NCBI GenBank assembly: GCA_030323885.1 | Contig: CM059198.1 | Span: forward strand, 59,484,917-59,548,916 | From: Branchipolynoe longqiensis | Lineage: Eukaryota; Annelida; Polychaeta; Phyllodocida; Polynoidae | Direction of reading: 5' to 3' | Length of the DNA stretch: 64,000 nt | Part shown: positions 55,149 to 64,000 of the stretch, one piece after another | How positions within the stretch are numbered: position 1 is the stretch's first letter | Layout of the letters: each line of letters begins with the position of its first letter | The notes under the pieces: model-generated | What the model was told of the DNA's origin: nothing | What the model saw: the letters and a program-made list of their open reading frames with translations, nothing else | Database searches by the model: none | Position numbers and translations under genes: made by a program

Positions 55149-55507
55149 TATTAAAGTTGCTCAATCCGATGGGTTTGAATTTCTGCATTTTTTCTGAGAT
55201 GAATATATTTAATTGGTTGCAATGACCTACATTACTTTAGTTTGAAGTAACTTTCATTTTGAATGGCTAACTTTTGAGATATTTCAAGTGCAAACATCCT
55301 AAATTGATTTTGGCAAGCACGCCAACATTCTGACACCATAGGCTTATGTAGTAAGAGGTTCCGTTAAATTGACTCAGTGTTCCCTTATATGTGGCAACAA
55401 ATGTTTAATAAGTGCATCAATATCTAAGTTAGATATGTAGAATAAAAATCTAGGTGAGTGTTTTTGTTTTGAAAATGTGATGCTTCATCGGACTATGCAG
55501 CTTTAAG
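55149..55507. mobile_element. MITE-5, near full length
   Basis: TTAAAGTTGCTCAATCCGAT start, CATCGGACTATGCAGCTTTA end, about 358 bp. Confidence 0.88.
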
Positions 55508-55519
55508 CCCCAGTCAACG

Positions 55520-55832
55520 TTGTGTTATCTGTGGCAGAGTGGTTAGAGTGTCTGACTTTTTTCTAGGTCGGACTCCTAATCTGAAGGTCGGTGGTTCGAT
55601 TCCCCGTGCCCCCACCTCTTCCACTTTGGATTTCCACCGCTGTGTATAACTTACAGCATCATCAAAGGCCAGTTGCTCTCACACCATGTCTATGTGGTGT
55701 GGGAGGTTAAAAATCCCTTGGGTCGGTAAAATTGTAGGCTTGGGCTTTCTATCGACAAACTGTCTAATGGTGAAAACAAGTCTAGTCAGACTTATCCATA
55801 ATAGGCGGTATCAATCTTCAAGAAGAAAAAAA
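55520..55832 (+). mobile_element. SINE-2 copy 7
   Basis: TGTGGCAGAGTGGTTAGAGT head, CGGTGGTTCGATTCCCCGTG B-box, CGGTATCAATCTTCAAGAAG end. Confidence 0.92.
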
Positions 55833-56503
55833 GGGCCAAGGAAAAATAATACGCCATCGCTCTAATATGTAGATCTCACCCCCACCAACACAAAAATGTA
55901 CATATAGCATAACATTAAATTCAACTGAAAAAATATAAATAACAATCGATACAAATTATTAGAACAAATATTTAAAAAAACATTAAAATATTGAATTAAA
56001 TTAAAACTTTTTTTTAATTTAGGAAAAAAAGAGCTTTAAAGCACGAATCCCTCTAGGCATACTTCCCCTTTCTTTCGTTGGTTGCTTGTTTCTTGTTGTT
56101 TTACGCCCTAGCAAAATCTAAGGTCATATCAGGACGGTCCCCTGTCTTTGTAGCCCCCCTACGACAATAATAAGTCATCCCTCTGATATACACAGATTCG
56201 CCCATCAAAAAATAAATAAAATTATCTAAAGCACAGAATCAAATTAAACTAAACAACAACAAATTGAAAAGAATATATAACAATTTGTTTAATTAAAATA
56301 ATTATATAAAAAAAATAGGTTTGATTGATTGCTTGATTGGTGGTTGCTTTACACCGTGTCGGCAGCATATGCCATATTCACGGCGTTACAAAAAATAAAA
56401 AAAAATAAAAAAGGTAAAAAGCATTTAAATCATGGGTATGAAACCCTCTAGGCACACTCTCCGCTTTGTTGGTAAACCCTCATATGACAATAATAAGCCA
56501 TCC

Positions 56504-56547
<44 letters not shown>

Positions 56548-56723
56548 CAGAACACCCCCACCAAAAAATAACTTCATATGAAGCCAGAAATTAAATAGAA
56601 ATATATTTATGAAAGAAAGAAATAATAATACAACACAACTGATTTTGTTTTAAATGTGTAGTGTTTTAACTAGGTAAACAAATAAAAATAAAAGGAAGAA
56701 GTATTTCCGCCCTTCCGCCTCAC
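55833..56723. other. AT-rich intron 1 sequence
   Basis: Poly-A/T-rich, with a SINE-1 tail fragment (56,085-56,137), a (TA)n at 56,510-56,540 and two imperfect copies of a block ending CATCCCTCTGATATA (about 56,173 and 56,499). No gene. Confidence 0.6.
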
Positions 56724-57563
56724 CTGCAGTGTAGATGTAGAAGTCTTCGGGCGGCAATTTTAACCCGTCGGCCCTCAGCTGCGGCGCCGGGTGCAGCGGG
56801 CCATAGTCGGCCGGCCAGAAAGGCCCGTGTCGGTCGCGCACGATGCCGTAGCGGTCGGCGTACCTGCCGCCGCCGACGGCCGTCAGCTCGCTGCCGTCGG
56901 GCAGGCGCCCCGTGCGGAGCGCGTCAAGGAAAGCCTGGCGAGTGAAGGCGTAGAAGAAGGCGTGCCTCTCGGCTCCAGTCAACGCTCCGAAGCTCTGCAG
57001 CGCCTTGTCCGCCACTTGCAGATAGTGCGACTGGGTCTTGTAGCCGCCGGTGGTGCCCCACGCCGAGCCGAACCCTCCACCGCCGCCTAAACCGGAGACT
57101 GAGCCGCCGGCGCCGGTCTCCCCGAGGTTGCCGCCCCCATCGCCGTCCCCGTCGCCGGCTCCCCTGGCTCCCCCGTCCGCGGCGCCGCAAACCTGGTCGC
57201 CGGCGGGCGGTAGTGAGCCGGCGCGCCGGTTGAGGTTGTAGCGCGACTCGGCCATGAGCTGCGCCATGCGCTTCTTCGCCTGGAGAACCCGCCACCGTTG
57301 GTTCTTCGCGTACTCGCGCTGGCGTTCCGTCAGGTCACGCTCAACGTGCGCGTTCAGTCGCCTCAGCCCGTCCAAGTCGCGCGCGCCGTTGCTGAAATTG
57401 GCGTCGCAGCTCTCGTCGCCGTCGTCGCCGGTTTGTTCCGACTCGCCGCCTGCCGGGAGCGCGTCCAGCACTTCCGGCGCCGGCGTCTCGAGCGCCTCGC
57501 GCACGCGTCGGTCCAGCTCCGCCTCCATCTCGCGCCGAATCTCCTGGCGCCAGGCATCTTCTC
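56724..57563 (-). CDS. AGBL2/3: AGBL2/3-like exon 1 in window (GC-rich N-terminal region)
   Basis: The donor ACTGCAG|GTGAGG after 56,724 joins exon 2 in phase. The right border is taken at CACACACAG|GAGAAG (57,563); an in-frame Met at 57,528 could instead be the start. The 840 nt encode AWRQEIRREMEAELDRRVRE, a helical RQREYAKNQRWRVLQAKKRM stretch, a Gly/Asp-rich linker, then SHYLQVADKALQSFGALTGA, YADRYGIVRDRHGPFWPADY and PPEDFYIYTA. GC is far above the introns. The acceptor has a poor pyrimidine tract, so the 5' limit is uncertain. Confidence 0.85.
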
Positions 57564-57618
57564 CTGTGTGTGATGATATACTGTCAGTGTTTACATTTTT
57601 TTTTTTTTTAGATACTAC

Positions 57619-57790
57619 AGTAAAACCTCTCTAAGCGACCACCTCCACAGATCGGCCACTCCCTGATATCGATCGCTTTATTTGGGTCCCACACGATCGC
57701 TCGTACAATACCTCCCTAAAACCTCCCACCTCCCTAAATGGACCATTTAAAGTTAGTCCAATGATCGGTCGATTTAGAGAGGTTTTACTG
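57619..57790. mobile_element. 172-bp Tigger/pogo-like MITE with TA duplication
   Basis: CAGTAAAACCTCTCTAAGCG left end, TTTAGAGAGGTTTTACTG right end, TA on both sides. The interior has GATCGGTCGATT-type motifs. Confidence 0.92.
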
Positions 57791-57821
57791 TACTAACATT
57801 ATGTACGGTATATTCACCACA

Positions 57822-58120
57822 TCATCATCATCATCATGCTGTCGGTCGCGATGCGACAAAGACTGCTTTCATTACTTGACTGCCGCTCTCCATTTAGCTC
57901 TCTGCTGTGAGAGTTGCGTCCATGAGTCGGTCTTTAACCCGGGCGACGACCGAGCCGGTATGGTGTTTTGTGCGGTTGTACATTTCATGAAAGCTGCCTG
58001 CAAAAGTGTTGAAGTGCTGCTGGCTTTTGCAAGTTACCAGCGGCACTCTCTCGGGGAGCAAATAGAGGTTTCACACCGGCAAGAACATGTCAAGACAGGC
58101 GCAAAACTATTTGTCCCTGT
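57822..58120 (-). repeat. Retroposed repeat with (GAT)n tail, copy 5
   Basis: CATCATGCTGTCGGTCGCGA, GGGCGACGACCGAGCCGGTA and AGCAAATAGAGGTTTCACAC. It is truncated at CTATTTGTCCCTG. Confidence 0.85.
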
Positions 58121-58480
58121 TCGCAACACAGTAGACATATATACCTATGAAGGGAAACTATGCACCAAACCACTCCGTAACGTAAAGGTCTAATCAATAC
58201 ACATCTATGTATCTAAGAATGTATGAATACAACATATAACTACTATTTCTATATGTGAATTGTCAAACTATACCATATGTAAGTCTTTGAATGATTAATA
58301 TTGTTATTTCAGCTGATTTGAGCTAGCTACTGATGACAATACCAGACTACATATACATATATTGTAAATACCTGTAGTGTCACATGGCTGGAAAACCAGT
58401 GCCACGGTGCTGACAAAAGACTTTATTCAATGAATAAACTATATTTACACCCAACAAAATTAAAAATATATAACTATAAA
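58121..58480. other. No feature recognised
   Basis: AT-rich sequence upstream of exon 1 in the gene direction. No promoter or upstream exon could be supported. Confidence 0.4.
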
Positions 58481-58481
58481 T

Positions 58482-59011
58482 CAGCATACTTTAAAGTTAT
58501 TGTCTGATGAAGCGTACAATTTTCAAAACCAAAACACTCACCTAGATTTGATTCCGCATATCTAACTTAGATATGGATACATTTATCAAGCATTTGTTGC
58601 CACTTGCATACTGTGTTAATTAAATAAAACATGTTGCTGCATATGGCTAGAGTTTAAAGCTGCATAGTCTGATGAAAACATCAAATTTTCAAAACCAAAA
58701 CAATTATCTATATTTCATTTTATATATCTAACTTAGATACTGATGCACTTATTAAGTATTTGTTGTCACACAGAAGGGTATAATACAGAGGCAACTTAAC
58801 ATAACCTGTTACTGCAGAAACCTATGGTGTCAGAGTTTTGGCATGCTTGCCAAGATTAATTGTCATGTTTAGACTTTAAATATCTCAAAAGTTAGCCATT
58901 TAAAATATAAGTTACTTCAAACTAAAGTGAGTTAGATTATAACAATCAATTCAGTATACTTTTCTCAGAAAAATGACAGAAATTCAAAACCATCGGACTA
59001 AGCAACTTTAT
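58482..59011. mobile_element. MITE-5, partial then near-full copy
   Basis: A partial copy at 58,490-58,650, then a full copy 58,652-59,011 starting TTTAAAGCTGCATAGTCTGA and ending ATCGGACTAAGCAACTTTAT. Confidence 0.82.
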
Positions 59012-59084
59012 GTAATGTTCCCAAAATAAATTTGGCATGTGCGTGCTTCAAATATCTCCACAGGTAACAATTTAAAATAAAGGT

Positions 59085-59575
59085 TACCTCTCAGGCAAGT
59101 AACCACATAGACAGGTAGGCGTGGGGAGTGTGTTGATATCAGGGAGCCTAGGTGGTGTAATGGTTAGCACACTGGCCCGGAATGCAGAGAGACGTGGGTT
59201 CGAGTCCCGCTCTAGGCGCAATATTTCCCATTTTCATCACCCCCACGACACTGGTTGCCGTGATCAGGATCCTGTACAAGCTTTGCGCTGTATGGTTGTT
59301 GAACCTACCCTGTGTATGTATGTGTTAGTGCATTGCCTGTATGTATGTAATTGTAAGCATTACAAGACTTACAATTCCAGGGGGACGAGTGTGGTCTGCA
59401 CTGACCTCTCAGGCAAGTAACCACATAGACAGGTAGGCGTGGGGAGTGTGTTGATATCAGGGAGCCTAGGTGGTGTAATGGTTAGCACACTGGCCCGGAA
59501 TGCAGAGAGACGTGGGTTCGAGTCCCGCTCTAGGCACAGTATTTCCCATTTTCATCACCCCCACGACATAGATAA
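59085..59575 (+). mobile_element. SINE-3 tandem dimer
   Basis: Heads at about 59,143 and 59,460. Nearly identical to 27,135-27,632, including the linker and the truncation of the second unit at CCCCCACGACA. Confidence 0.93.
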
Positions 59576-59887
59576 CATAAACTAAAAATGATCAGACTGT
59601 TCTAACACTTCAAGACTAACAAATATGTCAAAGTGAAAGTTTTTTTCGCAGACATGCTTTCCCCCCCAGTTATTTGGAAACTCAGTTTTTGCTGATATCA
59701 GCGATTTTGCTGAGAAATGGGATCCCTGGATATTGTGCGTGTGAATTATTCGATACATGGGTAATTCATAGTGCAGAAATTGCTACTGCAGTGGCGCCAC
59801 CTATCTTTTCTATTACAACTACAGATTGAGGTGTAAGAATCTTTTTTGATCAAAGGCCACCAAGACTCGCTCGCTGACCGTAGACCA

Positions 59888-60215
59888 GACAGGATGGCCA
59901 AATGAGTTAGACTTAGAGCATCCGTCACATGTTGGTGGACCATGGGATTGTGGGTTCGAACCCTGGTCGAGTCAAACCAATAACTTAAAAATTGATACTT
60001 GCCACTTCCTAGCCAGGTGCTCGGCATTATTAGGATAGGGCAATGACTGGTTTGCTCAGTGTCAGGATAATGTGACTGAGTGGGATATCAGGCCATGGTG
60101 CTGTTGGCCTGCTCTCCCAGCGGGGCAGCACTATAAAGTCGCCATGAGTGAGCACTGACTGAAGTCGGTACCCATCCTGATATGACCTTAAATGTTGCTA
60201 GGACGTAAAACAACA
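59888..60215 (+). mobile_element. SINE-1, long-tail form (B), well preserved
   Basis: AGGATGGCCAAATGAGTTAG head, GTGGGTTCGAACCCTGGTCG B-box, GTTGCTAGGACGTAAAACAA tail. This forward copy shows the full layout. Confidence 0.93.
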
Positions 60216-60405
60216 AACAACCAAAACCCATGCTGGCCGTAGGTATTAGTTATATTTGTTTGTGATAAAGCAGTGAGCCGATTTACAATTGACAGGTGAA
60301 TAGAACATTCTGTTGATTTGTATTCATTGTGATGCGTCTTCAAAGCGTCATGTGTTTCGGTATCATTCCATAACCACGTGCAATATCAACCAATATCGTG
60401 TAGTA

Positions 60406-60888
60406 CAGTATAACCCTGTTAAACCAAGCTCGGTTAAACCAAACGATCTGTTAATCCAAACTTTTTCGGCGGCCTGGCAAAATACTTCCATTTATCATAT
60501 AAAAAGTTGGTTAAACCAAAGTCGGTTAATCCAAATTATTGGTTAATCCAAACAGAATTGTCGCACCCCAGGCCACTCCGGCATGGTTAACCCAAACTTT
60601 CATGTGGTTATAAGGTCATCTGAGACCCCACTGACTTTTTTATATATGATAAATGGTAGTATTTTGCCGGCCTGCTGAAAAAAGTTTGGATTAACCAAGC
60701 TTGGTTTAACGGGGTCATACTGTACATACATAAAAAACAATTATCAAAGTGTCCACATACATTGTATATTACATGTGCAATACAGTCTTACTCAAAGTCA
60801 AAGCCAAAGCTCGGTTAAACCAATGATCGGTTAATCCAAACAGATTTCTAGGGTCCCTTCAAGTTTGGTTTAACGGGGTTATACTGTA
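60406..60888. mobile_element. pogo/Tigger-like MITE (TTAAACCAA family)
   Basis: CAGTATAACCCTGTTAAACC left, TTTAACGGGGTTATACTGTA right. It is flanked by TA and has an internal second terminus at about 60,705. Confidence 0.87.
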
Positions 60889-61070
60889 ACTACAACACAA
60901 ACTAACCTTCACACACTTCCTGTGTTGCTAGCTATTCATGAAGTCAACATGTCTGCATATTATTTATATATATATATAATTATATACTCATATATGTGAT
61001 ATTTATGTATAGCATGCGGCTAAAAATAACAGTGCTTTGCAAATCTAAATATCGCATTCTCTTGTAACTA

Positions 61071-61271
61071 CAGTAATACCTCTCTAACCAACCACATCCA
61101 ATGATCGCCCACTCCCCTATATCGATCACTTTATTTGGATCACCCTTACAAGACCACGATCACCCTTACAATACCAGTGCAACTATAAAGAAATTCCCTA
61201 AACTGACCACCTCCCTAAATGGATCATTTAAATGTGGTCTCATGGTCGGTCGATTTAGAGAGATGTTATTG
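61071..61271. mobile_element. Tigger/pogo-like MITE, related to 57,619-57,790
   Basis: CAGTAATACCTCTCTAACCA left, GATTTAGAGAGATGTTATTG right, TA on both sides. The extra internal length includes a duplicated GATCACCCTTACAA motif. Confidence 0.88.
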
Positions 61272-61311
61272 TAATGTAAACACCATTAGTTAACTCTATC
61301 TACCACTGGCA

Positions 61312-61438
61312 CTGTCTGCCTTTGTGTCAGTTTCCCCCCCGGTGTTTTCCGTCCTATTACCTAAGGTCATGTCAGGACCTTAGATGGTAATATCGACGGA
61401 AAACACCGGGGGGGGGGAACTGACACAAAGGCAGACAG
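61312..61438. repeat. 127-bp near-perfect palindrome
   Basis: CTGTCTGCCTTTGTGTCAGT pairs with ACTGACACAAAGGCAGACAG. The arms carry C and G runs and continue through GGTGTTTTCCGTC to the middle, with a loop of a few bases. Confidence 0.92.
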
Positions 61439-61439
61439 A

Positions 61440-61717
61440 AGTCAAATTGTGACAAATAATCGTATTTGCCATATGGAATCGCAACTATATATATGTACTC
61501 ATAATAATGTATGATTAAACAAGGATTACACGTGTAGACACATAACTGATAAATGAGATCTAACTGTAGACAATATTATTACTTTTCAAACGTATTCTCT
61601 AGTTGTGATGTTGGAGGAGGTGCCAGTATTGGCTGTTGTGAATGTGAATGTGTGATTTCTGGAGTATTTCTGTGGGGAAGGGATTCTAGAACATTTGAGG
61701 TAACCATACTCGTGTAC
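61440..61717. other. No feature recognised
   Basis: AT-rich sequence between the palindrome and the SINE-3 cluster. Confidence 0.4.
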
Positions 61718-62765
61718 TACTAGTAGTCTGCACTGACCTGTCAGGCAAGGAACCACATAGCCAGGTAGGCCTGGGTAGGATGGTGACATCAGGGAGCCTA
61801 GGTGGTGTAAAGGTTAGCACACTAGCCCGTATGGAAGAGATGTGGGTTCAATTCTTGCTCTGGGCACAATATTTCCCATTTTCATCACGCCCATGACTGC
61901 CAGGACCAGGATCCTGTATGAGCTATGTGCTGTATGGTTGTTGAACCTACCCTGTGTATGCATACATAGGTGCATTGCCTGTTTGTATGTAGTTGTAAGC
62001 ACGAAATGACTATTTAATAGACTTTACAATTTCAGGGGGACGAGTGTAGTAGCCTTCACTGACCTCTCAGGTAAGGCGGCACATAAGCAGGTAGGCGTGG
62101 GTAGGGTGGATCAGGGAACCTAGATGGTGTAATGGATAGCACACTGACCCAGAATGCAATTCGATTCCTACTCTAGGTGCAATATTTTCCATTTACATCA
62201 CCCCCCCCCCCCCCAAGACACTAGCAATATGTGAACATACTGTAGTAGTCTGCACTGACCTGTCAGGCAAGTAACCACATAGACAGGTAGGCATGGGTAG
62301 TGTGTTGATATCAGGGAGCCTAGGTGGTGTAATAGTTAGCACACTGGCCCAGAATGCAAAGAGATGTGGGTTCGAGTCCCACTCTAGGCACAATATTTCC
62401 CATTTTCATCACCCCCATGACACTGGGGCCATGACCAGGATCCTGTACAAGCTACTCGCTGTCTGGTTGGTGAACCTACCCTGTGTATGTATGTGTTTGT
62501 GCATTGCCTGTATGTATGTAATTGTAAGCATTACATGATCATTTAAAAGATCATTTAAAAGACTTACAATTCCAGGGGGACGAGTGTAGTAGTCTGCACT
62601 GACCTCTCAGGCAAGTAACCACATAGTCAGGTAGGCATGAGTAGTGTGTTGATATCAGGGAGCCTAGGTGGTGTAATAGTTAGCACACTGGCCCGGAATG
62701 CAAAGAGATGTGGGTTCGAGTCCCGATCTAGGTGCAATATTTCCCATTTTCATCACCCCCATGAC
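61718..62765 (+). mobile_element. SINE-3 cluster, four units in tandem
   Basis: Heads at about 61,793, 62,106, 62,316 and 62,659, each GAGCCTAGGTGGTGTAA or close (the second AACCTAGATGGTGTAA). They are separated by the GTAGTCTGCACTGACCT linker. The second unit is shortened and the last is truncated at CACCCCCATGACA. Confidence 0.9.
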
Positions 62766-62884
62766 AATACCAATGCATTGTTGATGGGAGTGTTTGATGT
62801 TGTCCTGATATGAACAAATAAGGGATGTCACACGGGAAGCTACAATCAGTGACAATGTTCCGTTTTGTTTCCTCTGAGCCGACA

Positions 62885-63384
62885 NNNNNNNNNNNNNNNN
62901 NNNNNNNNNNNNNNNNNNNNNNNNNNNNNNNNNNNNNNNNNNNNNNNNNNNNNNNNNNNNNNNNNNNNNNNNNNNNNNNNNNNNNNNNNNNNNNNNNNNN
63001 NNNNNNNNNNNNNNNNNNNNNNNNNNNNNNNNNNNNNNNNNNNNNNNNNNNNNNNNNNNNNNNNNNNNNNNNNNNNNNNNNNNNNNNNNNNNNNNNNNNN
63101 NNNNNNNNNNNNNNNNNNNNNNNNNNNNNNNNNNNNNNNNNNNNNNNNNNNNNNNNNNNNNNNNNNNNNNNNNNNNNNNNNNNNNNNNNNNNNNNNNNNN
63201 NNNNNNNNNNNNNNNNNNNNNNNNNNNNNNNNNNNNNNNNNNNNNNNNNNNNNNNNNNNNNNNNNNNNNNNNNNNNNNNNNNNNNNNNNNNNNNNNNNNN
63301 NNNNNNNNNNNNNNNNNNNNNNNNNNNNNNNNNNNNNNNNNNNNNNNNNNNNNNNNNNNNNNNNNNNNNNNNNNNNNNNNNNNN
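62885..63384. other. Assembly gap, 500 N
   Basis: Exactly 500 undefined bases, a typical placeholder length. Reading frames drawn across it have no meaning. Confidence 0.99.
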
Positions 63385-63548
63385 GCAAAAATGTGACGGG
63401 AGTGGCATGTTGGGTCATGGTGGCGATGGCCTGATTTCTAAGTGGGGCAGCACTATAAAATGACCATGAGTGCACACTATCACAGTTCGGTACCCATCTT
63501 GATAGGACCTTAGATGTTGCCAGGATGTAAAACTCCAACAACCAACCA
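63385..63548 (+). mobile_element. SINE-1, long-tail form (B), right part
   Basis: GGGAGTGGCATGTTGGGTCA to GCCAGGATGTAAAACTCCAA. The left part is lost in the gap. Confidence 0.82.
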
Positions 63549-64000
63549 ATCGTACTATGCAACTTTAAGTTCATTACATGACCATTACTTTTAGCTAACT
63601 TAGAGGCCATGACAAATCGGATTGTGGTAAAATATTCGGTGAATGTCTTAGTATATAGGTAGTGCTTTTGATACTTTTTGATGAATGGTTTTGCTGGTTA
63701 ATTGTTTTGATGTTTTTTTTGTTATCTTCATAAAAAGAAAAGAAATTAGCCGCACATATGTTAATTGTTATGTCAGTATCTGGCTTTCCACTGTGTTGGG
63801 AGAGCCTAGCAACACAGCTCCCATATAATACACTTCTCACATGTTGGAGATTAGAATGAGTGTGTAACCACAACGTCATAGTCCATGCACTGTGCAATAC
63901 TCAATAGTATTAATAACCAATTCATGAAGCCTCACACATAGGCTTACATAGGACCCCCCCGCCCACACACACACCAAGACAAACTACTAACTGAACTCAG
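63549..64000. other. No gene recognised
   Basis: A MITE-5 terminus (CGTACTATGCAACTTTAAG) lies near 63,550, then AT-rich sequence. No upstream AGBL2/3 exon was found. Confidence 0.4.

Larger units (their letters stand above)
578..57563 (-). other. AGBL2/3: Gene span: cytosolic carboxypeptidase 2/3-like (AGBL2/3), 20 exons in window
   Basis: This is one split gene read on the minus strand. Twenty exons were found by eye from AG acceptor and GT donor borders and from a continuous reading frame. They total 3,812 nt, about 1,271 codons, with compatible phase at every junction. The middle exons match the CCP2/CCP3 members of the M14 metallocarboxypeptidases, which trim glutamate chains from tubulin and other proteins in the cytosol, cilia and centrioles. 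Ordered landmarks are [84 protein letters not shown] and FTMEATFCGST. The long tail after the catalytic domain is less certain in detail. The 5' end lies upstream of 57,563 and the 3' end lies left of 578. Whether it is closer to AGBL2 or AGBL3 cannot be told by eye; a pre-duplication co-orthologue is likely. Confidence 0.93.

Noticed and set aside
56791..57634. Plus-strand and alternate minus-strand frames across exon 1
   Set aside because: GC-rich shadows. Only the frame leading to DFYIYTA joins exon 2 in phase.
59143..59216. SINE-3 heads as genuine tRNA genes
   Set aside because: The anticodon arm is degenerate and every copy is followed by the same non-tRNA body.
62728..63610. Large frames spanning the N gap
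   Set aside because: The sequence is undefined there; the ends are SINE text.

Overview
This window looks like animal DNA, and I infer a gastropod mollusc. Two copies (about 22,868-23,195 and 40,553-40,808) belong to a tRNA-derived SINE that I recognise from gastropod genomes: a GGGACATAGCTCAGG-type head, a core with GGTATGTGCT and GCATATAAAAGATCCC, and a GTTAAATAAAAC end. Other support is a low GC background, GT-AG introns, very dense SINEs and MITEs, and no bacterial-type operons. A 500-base run of N at 62,885-63,384 is an assembly gap.

One large gene fills nearly the whole window on the minus strand. I read 20 coding exons by eye between 57,563 and 578. Nineteen consecutive junctions have compatible phase and AG/GT splice borders, and the 3,812 exonic bases stay open throughout (about 1,271 codons). 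The gene is a cytosolic carboxypeptidase of the AGBL2/AGBL3 (CCP2/CCP3) type, peptidase family M14. This family removes glutamates from polyglutamylated tubulin and other proteins. Exon 1 encodes a very GC-rich N-terminal region. Exons 2-6 carry the CCP-specific N-domain. Exons 7-11 carry the carboxypeptidase domain with the HPGE zinc motif, the RDLNR motif, the DMHGHS zinc motif and the catalytic Glu of FTMEATF. Exons 12-20 encode a long tail with poly-Ser, poly-Ala, acidic and Lys-rich stretches. The gene start is probably to the right of the window, and the 3' end lies left of position 578.

The introns are mostly mobile-element debris. Recognisable groups are: (1) a tRNA-derived SINE with a GATGGCCGAATGAGTTAGAGCG head and two alternative tails; (2) a second SINE with a GTGGAGTGGTTAGAGTGTCTGAC head; (3) a third SINE whose head resembles tRNA-Gln and which often sits as tandem dimers; (4) the gastropod SINE above; (5) a very common MITE of about 355 bp with TTAAAGTTGCATAGTCCGATG ends; (6) pogo/Tigger-like MITEs; (7) larger inverted-repeat elements with CCCTGTCACACTACG or CCCGGTCACATA ends; (8) 3' fragments of LINE reverse transcriptases. 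Several copies are nested and show clean target-site duplications.

The most unusual features are a 29-bp tandem array of six near-identical 5' splice donors at the end of exon 9, two tracts of about 185 bases made only of A and C, and mobile-element ends lying within a few tens of bases of many splice sites. I saw no second host gene, no CRISPR array and no convincing standard RNA gene.
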